Of a stretch of 64,000 nucleotides of DNA, positions 40,078 through 49,155 are shown piece by piece; position 1 is the first letter of the stretch; each line of letters begins with the position of its first letter. The DNA lies in contig JAJKHS010000143.1 in NCBI GenBank assembly GCA_021154885.1, forward strand, positions 152,003-216,002, in the 5' to 3' direction. The notes under the pieces are model-generated. The model was not told the DNA's origin and ran no database searches. It worked only from the letters and a program-made list of their open reading frames with translations. This DNA is from Thermoanaerobaculum sp. GTDB lineage: Bacteria; Acidobacteriota; Thermoanaerobaculia; Multivoradales; UBA5704. The position numbers and the translations under genes were made by a program.

Positions 40078-42397
40078 CGGGGGTCTCCAGGAGGGACGGG
40101 GCCGGCGGCAGGACCTCGACGGGGAGGCGCAGCGTCTTGCCGCCATTCTTCTCCGCGAACCAGGCAACGGTTTCGAAGACCGGGTCGAGCTCCAGGACGT
40201 ACCGCCCCGGCGCCTTCGGGGCGATCACCTTCTGCCGCGTTTCGACCGGACCGCCGGGCGGCACGGGCCAGGGGAGAGGGGTGCGCTGGCCGTCCTTCTC
40301 GATCACCTTGCCGCTCTCGTCGAGCCAGTGGTAGGCGAGGTTCACTCGCGCCGAGCCCTCCGCCGTCCAGGGGTGGGCGCTGCGGTTGACCAGCCGGGTG
40401 AGGATGAAGAATTTCTCGCCCGCGTGGACCTGCGCCGGCACCTCGGTCTTTCCCCACTCAATCTCGTAGAGGTCGGCGTCGAGCTGCGCGCCCGTGCCCA
40501 GGTAGGAGAGGCCGGCGCCGGCGAAGAAGTTCTCGCTCGTCCGGTCGTCCTGGACGAAGTAGGGGCAGGCGTTGGGCGGATACTCTCGCGTCCAGTGCTG
40601 GACGCTGCCGGTGCGCGAGGTCACCACCAGACGGTAGACCCAGAAGGTCGCGAAGGTTTGTCGCCGCACCCGATAGGGCTTCACGGATTCGAAGATGACG
40701 CGGCGGGAGTCGGGGTCCGGCCCGAAGTCCAGCACTTGGGGCTCGCCGCCCAGGGCGAGCCCGATCCGATTGTTCGGGGCCAGGCTGGTCACCTGGAAGA
40801 CGGCCCGCGGCAGCGGGTGATCGCCGATCAGGTAGAGCTCCACCCGGGCGGCGCCGGCCACCCACATGGGATCGCCGATGGGGACGAAGACGTCTTTGCG
40901 TCCCAGGATCCGGAAGTCGCCCAGCGGCACCCGCTCGTAGCCCGGGACGTTTTTCAGCGACAGCTCCAGGGGGAGGAAGCGGAATGGCAGGCCGCGCACG
41001 TGGGCCTGGAGCGTGGGCTCCGGCACGCCGGCTCCGAACGGCGTGAAGAGGAGCGGCCCCAGGAAGAGGCCGGCGATCCCGTGCCCCAGCGGGATGAGCC
41101 AGGGCGGCCGGATCTCGGTGACCAGGAAGAGGAACGCCGGGATGGCGGTGATGAAGTAGCGGTTGCCCACGAAGCCGCCGCCCCCCTGCCAGTTCCAGGC
41201 GATGAACACCAGGAAGTAGAGGGCCACGGCGGCCAGCACGCCGAGCAGCAGCCAGCGCTCCGAGGTCCGCCGTCCGCGGCCGGAGAGGAGGAAGAAGAGC
41301 ACGGCGAGAGCGGCGAAGGGGGTGTAGACCAGAAATCCCGTGTGGCGTCCCACGAGGAAGTAGACGACGTTCTCGCCCAGCTCGTAGAAGGTGATGTCCG
41401 GCGCTCGGAGCAGCCAGGACCAGGAATTGCCGGTGGCCGAGTTGGTCACTCCATCCTCGGAGACCTGAGGCCTGGCCGGGGCAGGCTTGGCCGGGGCCTG
41501 GGCCTTGAATGCGGCTGGGGTTGCGGCGGGACGGGGAGCCGGGGTGACTGCCGGGGGCGCCGCTGGCGCGATCGGCACCTTGCCCGGCTCGCAGAGCGTG
41601 ATTCCCTGGCGCTGCACGCCGAGGTAGGCCGACGGGTGACCCGTGAGGGCGACGGCGAGCCCGGCGGCGGCGGCCATCCCCAGGACAGCGCCGAGGATCC
41701 AGACGGCGGCCGTCCTCCACCGCCGCTCCCGGACATAGGACCAGAGGGGGACGAGCCCCACGGCCGCGAACATGGGCTTGTTGTAGACGGCGAGCACCAG
41801 CGCGGCGCCCGAGAGCGCGGCGAAGAGGATCTCCCGGCGGCGGTCGGGGAGGCCCGACTCGTCCGTCCGCGGCAGGCCGAAAAACAGGCAGGCCGCCACG
41901 GAGAACATGTTGAAGACTTCGGGCTGAATCCAGAAGACGTAGGAGAAGCCGACGCTGAGCAGGAAGAACGAGGCCGAGAACAGGGCGGCCACTCCCGGCG
42001 GATTGTATCGCCGCAGATAGAAGTAGCCCATCCAGATCATGGCCATGGTCAGCAGCATGTTAAAGAAGATCAGGCCGTTGGCCCCGAGCTCCCAGGCGAA
42101 CGGGGCGCCGAAGAGCGAGTAGAGGTAGGGCTTGGCGAAGTAGACGGTGCGCCAGCCGTCGTCGGTCATCACGATCAGGTTGTTGACCGGGCCGTAGTGG
42201 AACTCCTGGAAGGCGCGGTCCACGTCCTTGGGCTCGACCCGCAGGTCGCGGTCGTGGGCGAGGCTGAGGGACGCGAGATAGTATCCCGCCTCGTCCGCCT
42301 TGAGATGGGTCGGCAGACCGGGCTTGCCGAGGGTCAGCGGGAACAGCAGGAAGAACGCCGTGACCGACGCAAGGGCCAGATTGACGGTGCGGCTCAC
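40067..42397 (-). CDS. Multi-pass glycosyltransferase-like membrane protein
   Basis: A 776-residue protein with about 10 hydrophobic helices in residues 5-470, resembling GT39/GT83-type mannosyl or arabinosyl transferases (HLKADEAGYYLASLSLAHDRDL: acidic first loop). A Pro/Ala-rich stretch of ~40 residues (near 41460-41575) lies in one loop, and a ~270-residue soluble C-terminal part follows with a late-embryogenesis or DUF4214-like beta-rich look. The GTG at 42397 was chosen because the longer frame to 42526 runs over a divergent gene. Exact substrate unknown. Confidence 0.7.
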   Translation of the reverse strand: MSRTVNLALASVTAFFLLFPLTLGKPGLPTHLKADEAGYYLASLSLAHDRDLRVEPKDVDRAFQEFHYGPVNNLIVMTDDGWRTVYFAKPYLYSLFGAPFAWELGANGLIFFNMLLTMAMIWMGYFYLRRYNPPGVAALFSASFFLLSVGFSYVFWIQPEVFNMFSVAACLFFGLPRTDESGLPDRRREILFAALSGAALVLAVYNKPMFAAVGLVPLWSYVRERRWRTAAVWILGAVLGMAAAAGLAVALTGHPSAYLGVQRQGITLCEPGKVPIAPAAPPAVTPAPRPAATPAAFKAQAPAKPAPARPQVSEDGVTNSATGNSWSWLLRAPDITFYELGENVVYFLVGRHTGFLVYTPFAALAVLFFLLSGRGRRTSERWLLLGVLAAVALYFLVFIAWNWQGGGGFVGNRYFITAIPAFLFLVTEIRPPWLIPLGHGIAGLFLGPLLFTPFGAGVPEPTLQAHVRGLPFRFLPLELSLKNVPGYERVPLGDFRILGRKDVFVPIGDPMWVAGAARVELYLIGDHPLPRAVFQVTSLAPNNRIGLALGGEPQVLDFGPDPDSRRVIFESVKPYRVRRQTFATFWVYRLVVTSRTGSVQHWTREYPPNACPYFVQDDRTSENFFAGAGLSYLGTGAQLDADLYEIEWGKTEVPAQVHAGEKFFILTRLVNRSAHPWTAEGSARVNLAYHWLDESGKVIEKDGQRTPLPWPVPPGGPVETRQKVIAPKAPGRYVLELDPVFETVAWFAEKNGGKTLRLPVEVLPPAPSLLETPGAR

Positions 42398-42470
42398 GAG
42401 GGCGGAGTGTAGCGCAGGTGGGGAGAGGGCGTGCGGGGGAGAGTCGTCAAGAGACCAGAAATGGAGTAGA

Positions 42471-42689
42471 ATGAGGAACATGGAGCCGATCCGCGATCCA
42501 GGAGTTCTCTCTCGGGTGCAGCTCATGTTCGACCTCTACGAGGCCGCGGAGGTCATGATGCGTCAGAACCTGCACCGCTGGTTTCCGGAGGAGAGCGACA
42601 GCCAGATCGAACGCCGACTCCTGGCCTGGCTGCGAAAGGACCCGAACTTCGACAGCATTCCCTTTAAGCCGCTGGTCGAAGTCGCCTGA
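42471..42689 (+). CDS. Small partner protein of AbiEii-like nucleotidyltransferase
   Basis: A 72-residue helical protein: LMFDLYEAAEVMMRQNLHRWFP and QIERRLLAWLRKDP. The stop overlaps the next start (TGATG), so the two are co-translated. GGAG lies before the ATG at 42471; ATG 42480 is an alternative. Small helical genes are often found before AbiEii-type nucleotidyltransferase toxins as antitoxins; that role here is inferred from position. Confidence 0.65.
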   Translation: MRNMEPIRDPGVLSRVQLMFDLYEAAEVMMRQNLHRWFPEESDSQIERRLLAWLRKDPNFDSIPFKPLVEVA

Positions 42690-43294
42690 TGCCGTCGGTG
42701 ATCCGACTCGCCCGGGCCCTGCTCCGGCTCGAATCCGATCTCAAAGCTCTTCGGCTTCGGTGGGCTGCGATTGGTGGCTTGGCGGTCGCTGCCCGAGCCG
42801 AGCCGCGGACCACGAGAGACCTCGACGTGGCGATCGCCGTCGCTGGAGATCGAGAGGCTGAGGGGATCGTTCGGGCCCTGAGGTCCCGCGGCTACTATGA
42901 GGTCCCAAAGCAAGCTGTGATGGAGCAAACGGACGTGGGCCGCTTGGCGACGGTCCGCCTGCTGGTACCTGGAGAGGAGAACGATGGTCTGGTCGTAGAC
43001 CTCATGTTCGCCTCCTCGGGAGTTGAACCCGAGATCGTCCGTGCCTCTGAGATCATGCAGGTGATGCCGAAGGTCGCTGTCCCGGTTGTCAGGACTGGCC
43101 ATCTTTATGCGCTGAAGATTCTCGCTGGCAGGCCCAAGGACCAGGAGGATTGCCAAGCCTTACGGCGACGCATGAGGCCCGAGGATTTCGAGGAAGCTCG
43201 GGCTACCCTGGAGTTGATTGCCCAGCGTGGATTCCACCGTGGGAAGGATTTGAAACGAGAGTTTGAGCGCAGTCTGGAACTATCCTCCCTCTAA
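42689..43294 (+). CDS. AbiEii-like nucleotidyltransferase
   Basis: A 201-residue nucleotidyltransferase: RWAAIGGLAVAARAEPRTTRDLDVAIAV has the G-G and DxD motifs and VDLMFASSG the third acid; LYALKILAGRPKDQEDC matches the AbiEii/DUF6036 K-D motif. Such proteins act as toxins of type IV-like pairs or as uncharacterised transferases. The upstream 72-residue gene completes a pair that looks intact, unlike several other toxin-antitoxin loci in this window. Confidence 0.78.
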   Translation: MPSVIRLARALLRLESDLKALRLRWAAIGGLAVAARAEPRTTRDLDVAIAVAGDREAEGIVRALRSRGYYEVPKQAVMEQTDVGRLATVRLLVPGEENDGLVVDLMFASSGVEPEIVRASEIMQVMPKVAVPVVRTGHLYALKILAGRPKDQEDCQALRRRMRPEDFEEARATLELIAQRGFHRGKDLKREFERSLELSSL

Positions 43295-43305
43295 CGAGGC
43301 CCTTG

Positions 43306-44247
43306 ATGACCACCCTCTACTTCGATACCCACCTGGCCGACGACGAGCGCCGCCATCGTCTCTACTCCGGGGACGTTTTCGTCTATTCGCCGCGCCCGAG
43401 CACCCGGGCCTTGACGGCGCACGCCCGCGAGCTGATCGAGGAGGCGTTCCGGCCGCTCGATCCGCAGCAGGCCCAGGAGAGTCTGCCGGTCGAGAGGTTC
43501 ATCGAGATCGTCGGACCGCTCAAGCCCCGGTTCATCCACCATCCTCGCACGCTGGAGCTTTTGCTCGATCTCCTTCGCGACCTCGGGGCGGACATGGAGA
43601 AGACCTACTTCGACGTTCCCCGCATGCGGGTTGCCACCAGCGGCGGGTACTTGACGGCGGGCGTCGCGTACGTTCTCCATCCTCATCGTGACATCTGGTA
43701 CTCCTCGCCGCCGTGCCAGCTCAACTGGTGGCTGCCGGTCTACCCGTTCGAGTCGGAGAGCTCGTTCGCGTTCCATCCGAGGTACTGGAACGAGCCGGTC
43801 AAGAACAGCTCGGACGAGTACAACCACTATCAGTGGAACAAGGTAGGCCGCGCCAACGCCGCCAAGGAGGTCAAGGCGGACACCCGCAGGCAGCCCAAGC
43901 CCCTGGAGCCGCTGGAGCTGGAGCCGGAGATCCGCGTCGTCTGCCCGCCGGGCGGTCTGATCCTTTTCTCGGGCGCGCATCTGCACTCGACCGTGCCCAA
44001 CACCTCGGGGCGGTCCCGCTTCAGCATCGACTTCCGCACCGCCCATCTCGACGAGCTGGCCTCTATCGGTGGCGCGCCGAGCCTCGATCGCCGCTGCACG
44101 GGCACCACCCTCTTCGAACTGCGGCGGGCCTCGGACCTGTCGCCGGTGCCCGAGGAGATTATCCGTCTTTACGACCCGAGCCCGCCCGAGGACCGGGAGG
44201 GGCTGGTCTACAAGCCGCCGGCGGCAGTCGTTCCGGCGGGGATGTAG
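43306..44247 (+). CDS. 2-oxoglutarate/Fe(II)-dependent dioxygenase-like protein
   Basis: A 313-residue protein. HPHRDIWYS (about residues 125-133) provides the HxD iron ligands, and GAHLHSTVPNTSGRSRFSIDFR gives the second His and the Arg that binds 2-oxoglutarate. The overall pattern is phytanoyl-CoA dioxygenase-like. The start at 43306 follows a TTG in frame. It precedes a polysaccharide deacetylase gene by 11 bp, so a role in modifying a glycan or lipid is possible. The substrate cannot be read from the sequence. Confidence 0.78.
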   Translation: MTTLYFDTHLADDERRHRLYSGDVFVYSPRPSTRALTAHARELIEEAFRPLDPQQAQESLPVERFIEIVGPLKPRFIHHPRTLELLLDLLRDLGADMEKTYFDVPRMRVATSGGYLTAGVAYVLHPHRDIWYSSPPCQLNWWLPVYPFESESSFAFHPRYWNEPVKNSSDEYNHYQWNKVGRANAAKEVKADTRRQPKPLEPLELEPEIRVVCPPGGLILFSGAHLHSTVPNTSGRSRFSIDFRTAHLDELASIGGAPSLDRRCTGTTLFELRRASDLSPVPEEIIRLYDPSPPEDREGLVYKPPAAVVPAGM

Positions 44248-44258
44248 CTCCGCGACCG

Positions 44259-45044
44259 GTGAGCGCGAATGAACGCGACGCGCTGGTGGAGGGTTCCCCG
44301 CCCCGGGGGGCTCTGCCGCTGCTCAAGGTGGCCGTCAAGCGCGGCCTCTCGGAGAGCGCGTTCCTACTCGGGACGGTGATCCGCGTCTCCACGGCCGAGC
44401 CGGCCCTCGCCCTCACTTTCGATGACGGTCCCCATCCCGAGGACACGCCGCCGCTTCTCGATCTCCTGGACCGGTACGGAGCGAAGGCGACGTTCTTCGT
44501 GGTGGGGAAGAGCGCCCGCCGGTATCCGGAGCTGATCGAGCGGATGGCGGCGGCCGGTCACGCCTTGGGCAATCACACGTGGGACCATCCCTCTCTGCCG
44601 TCGCTCAAGGGGCCTTTCCGGCGCCGGCAGCTTGCGTGGACGCAGGAGGTTCTCGGTCCCCACACCTCCGGGCTCTTCCGCCCGCCCTATGGCGAGCAGA
44701 GCCTGGGATCGCGGCTGGACGCTCTCGCCTCGGGCCTGAAGGTCGTCTGCTGGGACGTGATCGCCGAGGACTGGCGGGACGATCCGCCGGAGGTGATGCT
44801 CGCGCGGATCTACCGGCGACTGCGGCGGGGGAGCATCGTCCTGTTTCACGACACGCTGTACACGACGACGGAGGAGCGCTTCCGCGATCGGCGGCCCACC
44901 CTCGCCACGGTCGAGCGGCTGCTTCAGGATCTGGGGGACCGGTACCGGTTCGTCACGGTCCCTGAGCTGATGCGCCTGGGGAGGCCGGTGCGCTGGCACT
45001 GGTATCAGCGGTCGCGTTTGGATTGGCTCAAGCAGGTGGGGTGA
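44259..45044 (+). CDS. Polysaccharide deacetylase (NodB homology domain)
   Basis: A 261-residue CE4 deacetylase from the GTG at 44259. Motif 1 is LTFDDGPHPEDTPPLLDLL, motif 2 GNHTWDHPSL (metal histidines), motif 3 FRPPYGEQ, motif 4 WDVIAEDWRDD and motif 5 IVLFHDT. It removes N- or O-acetyl groups from peptidoglycan, capsule or exopolysaccharide. There is no signal peptide, so it may act in the cytoplasm or after a non-classical route. It overlaps the convergent glycosyltransferase by 17 bp. Confidence 0.92.
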   Translation: MSANERDALVEGSPPRGALPLLKVAVKRGLSESAFLLGTVIRVSTAEPALALTFDDGPHPEDTPPLLDLLDRYGAKATFFVVGKSARRYPELIERMAAAGHALGNHTWDHPSLPSLKGPFRRRQLAWTQEVLGPHTSGLFRPPYGEQSLGSRLDALASGLKVVCWDVIAEDWRDDPPEVMLARIYRRLRRGSIVLFHDTLYTTTEERFRDRRPTLATVERLLQDLGDRYRFVTVPELMRLGRPVRWHWYQRSRLDWLKQVG

Positions 45045-45960
45045 GCCGCGGCGGCGGGGGAAGCGGAATCCGCATTCCCTCGCAGATCCCCTTCAGCTTC
45101 GCCACCGCGGCGGCTTGATTCCCCTTGCGTGCTTCGCGCAGCCAGGCCACGGGCAGGGCGGCGGCGGTGAAGACGAGCCAGGTGAGCCAGTTCCAGGGGT
45201 TGGCGTAGCGCCGGACGTAGATGGCCCCGCTGCGGCCGAACTGGAAGTTGCGATTCGGACTGTAGCCCCCGGTCGTGTAGGCCACCAGGTGGTAGAGCAC
45301 GGCCCGGTGCGCGTAGACACAGCGAAACCCCTGCCGCTTCACGCGGGTGCAGAAGTCGGCGTCATCGACGCAGATGAAGAAGAGGTCGTCCCAACTCCCC
45401 GCGGCCTCGGCGGCGGCGCGGCGGATGAGGATGGCGCAGCCGTTGACGTAGTCCACGTCCGCGTCCTGGTCGAATTGGCCGCGGTCGATCTCGCCGTAGC
45501 CCCGCTCGCGGGTGATGGACTCGCGGAAGCGCAGGACGCCCCCGGCCGACCACAGCCGCTGCCGGTCGCCGTGGAAGTAGCACTTGGGACCCACGCAGCC
45601 GATTCTCGGGTCCGCCTCGGCCAGCTTCACCAGCTCCGCCAGCATCTCCGGCTCGACCTCGATGTCGTTGTTGAGCAGCAGGACGTAGTCGTAGCCGTGC
45701 TCGAAGGCCCAGCGGAAGCCGGCGGCGTAGCCGGAGGAGCTGCCGCGGTTGACGTCGACGCGCACCTGGAGGAGGTCGGGGAAGGCTTGGGCGAGCGCCT
45801 CGGGGGAGCCGTCGGTCGAGGCGTTGTCGAGGACGACGAGGTCGAAATTGGGATAGGTCATCCGCCGCAGACTCTCGACCGCAGGCAGCGTGATGTCCTT
45901 GCCGTTGTAGTTGACGACGACGGCGGCGACCTTCGGGGCCTTCGGGGGTGAATCCGGCAT
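45028..45960 (-). CDS. Family 2 glycosyltransferase
   Basis: A 310-residue GT-A glycosyltransferase: VVVNYNGKD, LVVLDNASTDGSPE, NRGSSSGYAAGFRWAFEHG, LLLNNDIEVEP (DxD-like) and FICVDDADFCTRVKRQGF. This is the WcaA/rhamnosyltransferase-like group that extends O-antigen or exopolysaccharide chains. A hydrophobic segment near the C-terminus (WLTWLVFTAAALPVAWL) may attach it to the membrane. Confidence 0.93.
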   Translation of the reverse strand: MPDSPPKAPKVAAVVVNYNGKDITLPAVESLRRMTYPNFDLVVLDNASTDGSPEALAQAFPDLLQVRVDVNRGSSSGYAAGFRWAFEHGYDYVLLLNNDIEVEPEMLAELVKLAEADPRIGCVGPKCYFHGDRQRLWSAGGVLRFRESITRERGYGEIDRGQFDQDADVDYVNGCAILIRRAAAEAAGSWDDLFFICVDDADFCTRVKRQGFRCVYAHRAVLYHLVAYTTGGYSPNRNFQFGRSGAIYVRRYANPWNWLTWLVFTAAALPVAWLREARKGNQAAAVAKLKGICEGMRIPLPPPPRLTPPA

Positions 45961-45984
45961 CGGCGGGCGTATCGGAAAGAGGAT

Positions 45985-46203
45985 TCAGCGGACTTCCCGC
46001 AGAAAAACCTCCAGATCGACTTCCGCGTCTCGCAAAGAGCCTTTCAGTGTGAAGCGATCGACTTCATCATGATAGGGAAAGACGATGATCCTTCCGTCAG
46101 AGTGCCGCATCTTGACATGGCTTCCTTTGCGGTGAACCTCCACGAAGCCGAGCCGTTCGAGCGCTGTGACGACCTGCCGTCCCGAGAGGAGAGGCAATTT
46201 CAC
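45985..46203 (-). CDS. hicA: HicA-type mRNA interferase toxin
   Basis: A 72-residue HicA: LPLLSGRQVVTALERLGF, then the active-site region HRKGSHVKMRHSDGR with the catalytic His, and a short C-terminal helix. It starts with a GTG overlapping the hicB stop by 4 bp. HicA cleaves mRNA and is neutralised by HicB. The gene order here is antitoxin first. The frame is complete. Confidence 0.9.
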   Translation of the reverse strand: MKLPLLSGRQVVTALERLGFVEVHRKGSHVKMRHSDGRIIVFPYHDEVDRFTLKGSLRDAEVDLEVFLREVR

Positions 46204-46403
46204 AGCGCGATCCCGACGACCTCGCGATGCTCGTGCTCTTTCAAATCTTCGGGATCCGGCTCCAAGTACAGCTCGATCGCCTCGCGGAGGTTCTGGAGGG
46301 CCTCTTCGCGAGTTCTACCTTGGGACCAGCAACTCTTCAATGACGGGCTGTGAGCCACGAAGTATCCGTCCTCACCCTGTTCGAGAAGCACTTTGAGTTC
46401 CAT
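46200..46403 (-). CDS. hicB: HicB-type antitoxin
   Basis: A 67-residue HicB of the short type: EQGEDGYFVAHSPSLKSCWSQGRTREEALQNLREAIELYL is the degraded RNase H-like domain, given here only by order (DGYFVAHSP, SQGRTREEAL). It lacks a separate DNA-binding domain. It neutralises the HicA encoded just downstream and probably represses the operon. Confidence 0.88.
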   Translation of the reverse strand: MELKVLLEQGEDGYFVAHSPSLKSCWSQGRTREEALQNLREAIELYLEPDPEDLKEHEHREVVGIAL

Positions 46404-46467
46404 GGCCCAACTGTACCGCAGCTTGGAAGGCTCGCCAATCCAGATCCTGATACCATCCCGCGGCGCG

Positions 46468-47571
46468 ATGCCCCTTCCCCCCCTCCGCCGACTGGCCGCC
46501 CGTCTCCTGCTGCTGGCGGTAAGCGCCGGCCTCGGGCTCCTCGTGGCCGAGGTGGCGGTCCGCCTCGTGCGGCCCCAGGCGGTGATGGTGGTCTCGCCGG
46601 GGCTCTATGAGCCGGACCCTCCCCGCCGCTACCGCCTCCATCCTGGGTTTCGGGGGGCGGTCACCAACCGTGTCGAATTCGACGATTCCGTCGCCATCAA
46701 TTCTCTGGGGCTGAGAGGGCCGGAGATCGGCCCCAAGGCGCCGGGGACACTCCGGGTTCTCGCCACCGGGGATTCGTTCACCTTCGGCGTGGGAGCTCAA
46801 GGTGCGGGGACCTGGCCGGCCCGGCTCGAAAAGATCCTCCGCGCCCGGGGAATGCGGGCCGAGGTGCTGAACGCCGGGGCGCCCGGTTTCGGCGTGCCGG
46901 ACGAGGTGGCCTGGTACGAGTGGTGGGGACGGCCGTTGCAGCCTGACGTGGTGCTGGTCCAGGTCTTCCTCGCCAACGACCTCCAGGACGCGGCGCCCGG
47001 TCCCAAGGTGGAGGTGCGAGACGGCGCCTTGGTCGTCCAGGGAGAGCAGCGCCGCAGCCTGTCGCGCTGGCTCTACTATCACTCCCATCTCTTCGTGCTC
47101 CTCAAGAATTCGAGCCTGGGCGGACCGATGCGACGCTTCCTGGGATTGCCAGAGCCGCTGGAGCAGCGTGAGTTGCGGACGGAGATGTCGCTCTATGCGA
47201 AGGCGGGGCTGCCCGGGCCTCTCCAGGCGGGCGCGGCGGCCACGGAGCGGGCCGTGGCATTGCTGGCCCGGGACGCCGGCCGGATTCGAATCCAGGCCGT
47301 GATCGTCCCCTCGGTCCTCCAAGTGGACCCCGCCCGCTGGCGGGCTGCCCTGGAACGGTTCGGGCTCGACGCCGCGAAATACGATCCCAACCGGCCGAAC
47401 GAGGTCTTTCATGAGATCTTCAGTCGTCACGGCATCCCCGTCCTCGACCTGTCGGAGACGTTCCGGGCGGCCCTGGCGCGGGGGGAGAGGATCTACTATC
47501 CGATCGATCAGCACCTGACGCCGGCCGGCTACGAGCGGTTGGCGGAGAAGGTGGCGGCCACCTTACAATAA
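46468..47571 (+). CDS. Membrane-anchored SGNH/GDSL hydrolase
   Basis: A 367-residue protein with an N-terminal membrane helix (LAARLLLLAVSAGLGLLVAEVAV) and an SGNH domain: VLATGDSFTFGVG holds the catalytic Ser, VFLANDLQDA the Asn block, and YYPIDQHLTPAGY the Asp-x-x-His pair. The family includes alginate and O-antigen acetyltransferases and esterases (AlgX/AlgJ-like layout). The ATG at 46468 was chosen as the one directly before the helix. Confidence 0.85.
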   Translation: MPLPPLRRLAARLLLLAVSAGLGLLVAEVAVRLVRPQAVMVVSPGLYEPDPPRRYRLHPGFRGAVTNRVEFDDSVAINSLGLRGPEIGPKAPGTLRVLATGDSFTFGVGAQGAGTWPARLEKILRARGMRAEVLNAGAPGFGVPDEVAWYEWWGRPLQPDVVLVQVFLANDLQDAAPGPKVEVRDGALVVQGEQRRSLSRWLYYHSHLFVLLKNSSLGGPMRRFLGLPEPLEQRELRTEMSLYAKAGLPGPLQAGAAATERAVALLARDAGRIRIQAVIVPSVLQVDPARWRAALERFGLDAAKYDPNRPNEVFHEIFSRHGIPVLDLSETFRAALARGERIYYPIDQHLTPAGYERLAEKVAATLQ

Positions 47572-47586
47572 GAGCCTGGAGGAACC

Positions 47587-47820
47587 ATGGACGACCAGAG
47601 CATCTTGCATCGCATCCAGCATCTCGTCGACGAGGAGCACCGGCTCGACGAGGCCAGCGACCGCTCGCCGGACGATCACAAGCGCCATCAGGCCATCCAG
47701 GTGGAGCTCGACCAGTGCTGGGATCTCCTGCGGCAGCGGCGGGCGCGGCGGGAGTTCGGCGAGGACCCCGATCAGGCGAAGGTCCGGGACCCTGGGATCG
47801 TTGAGCGCTACGAGCAGTAG
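47587..47820 (+). CDS. DUF2630 family protein
   Basis: A 77-residue helical protein: MDDQSILHRIQHLVDEEHRLDE, then LDQCWDLLRQRRARREFGEDPDQAKVRDP, the conserved DUF2630 ending with VRDPxIVExYEQ. The family is widespread in soil bacteria and has no known function. It starts 15 bp after the SGNH gene with GGAGGAACC before the ATG. Confidence 0.9.
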   Translation: MDDQSILHRIQHLVDEEHRLDEASDRSPDDHKRHQAIQVELDQCWDLLRQRRARREFGEDPDQAKVRDPGIVERYEQ

Positions 47821-47837
47821 AGTGGCGGGGGAGGCTG

Positions 47838-49124
47838 TTACAGGCTCCTGCGCAGTAGGGCCACCGCCTCCCCTCGCCACGGCGCGGACAGCCACCGGAT
47901 CGCCCCTCCCTCTCTCCATCCGCCGTCCACCGAGCGCCCGTTCACGGGATTGAACCACTCGAGCTCCAGCGGACCGGGCAGCCAGGAGAGGCGGAGCCAT
48001 CCTCTGCCGCGGGGCAGCCAGGTGAGCACCTCTCCCGGCCGCTTGTTGGCGAGGGCGTAGCCGGAGGAGGACATGTTGATCCGCGGCCAGCAGGCGGCGA
48101 GGTTGAGCCGCCGCGAGTAGCGGACGATGTCGCCCATGGCCCGCCGGGCCTCCTCGCGGCCGGGGTCGGCGTCGAGGGGGTCCATGTAGAGGACGTGGTG
48201 GCCGCGCAGGAAGGTCTTCCAGACCCACGCCCGGCCGCCGCCGATCCCCCAGAGGTGGTCGGTGTCCACGATGACGAGCTTGGAGCCGTCCGCCGGGGGA
48301 GGGGAGCGCCGCCAGCCGCCGCGGTTGCCGGGGGAGATCCAGTCCGCCGGGCTGTGGAAGAGGTCCTCGTTGCGGCCGCCCGGAAAGGCGAAGGTCATAC
48401 CCACGGGATGCTGGCGCCTGCGGGTCGACTCCAGGTCCTTCAGGAACCGGATCATGTAGTACTGCCAGTCGCGCGAGGTGCCAGGGCTTTCGTTGGAGAT
48501 CTCCCAGAGGACGTTGTCCAGGTCCCCCACAGTCTCCACGACCTGGCGTAGGTAGAGCTCCTGGAGACGGGTGACGGCGGGGACGCGCAGGGAATGGACG
48601 TCGGCGCCGTCCCCCCGCGCATCGGGATCGCCGTCGGCACCGTTGACGTTGTTCAGCCGGTTGAAGGGGTGGCGGTCCCAAGGGTTCCCCTCGCCCTTGC
48701 TGTGGATCGACCAGCCGTTGAACAGCATCACGGCGACCCAGAGCCCGCGCTCGGCGGCGCGCAGCACGCGCCAGCGCAGGCGGGCGAAGTACTCGGGGTC
48801 GAAGCGGGTCAGGTCGAAGCGGGGGCGGCCGTCGATGGCGAGCCCGGGGCCCGTGCGCAGCCAGGGGCGCGGGTCGAGGCCGTGCAGCCATGCCTCGTGC
48901 GCCCACAGGCGGATGAAGTTGTGCCCCCAGGAGACGAGGGAGTCCAGGTAGCCCTCGAAGTCGAAGCCGCCGGGGCGCTCGCCGTTGTCCACCAGGTTGT
49001 CCCAATGGTGCGAGCCCGCGAGATAGACGGCGCGGCCCTCCCCGTCCTGGAAGTAGCGCGGATTCGCGGGGTGGACGCGGAGGGGAGGCATGCGACGGGG
49101 ATCGAGGTTAGCATGTAGTACCAT
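47838..49124 (-). CDS. Glycoside-hydrolase-like TIM-barrel protein (DUF6298-like)
   Basis: A 428-residue protein from the ATG at 49124 with a GGAGGAG ribosome site. The beta/alpha-barrel has motifs of clan-A-like hydrolases: LAGSHHWDNLVDNGE, GHNFIRLWAHEAW, VLWEISNESPGTS (Asn-Glu at the usual acid/base site) and VIVDTDHLWGIGG. The last ~80 residues are beta-rich (WLPRGRGWLRLSW) and resemble a collagen-binding or sugar-binding end. There is no clear signal peptide. The substrate is unknown. Confidence 0.72.
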   Translation of the reverse strand: MVLHANLDPRRMPPLRVHPANPRYFQDGEGRAVYLAGSHHWDNLVDNGERPGGFDFEGYLDSLVSWGHNFIRLWAHEAWLHGLDPRPWLRTGPGLAIDGRPRFDLTRFDPEYFARLRWRVLRAAERGLWVAVMLFNGWSIHSKGEGNPWDRHPFNRLNNVNGADGDPDARGDGADVHSLRVPAVTRLQELYLRQVVETVGDLDNVLWEISNESPGTSRDWQYYMIRFLKDLESTRRRQHPVGMTFAFPGGRNEDLFHSPADWISPGNRGGWRRSPPPADGSKLVIVDTDHLWGIGGGRAWVWKTFLRGHHVLYMDPLDADPGREEARRAMGDIVRYSRRLNLAACWPRINMSSSGYALANKRPGEVLTWLPRGRGWLRLSWLPGPLELEWFNPVNGRSVDGGWREGGAIRWLSAPWRGEAVALLRRSL

Positions 49125-49155
49125 CTCCTCCTTCTGGCAGCTCCCCCAGCCGATC

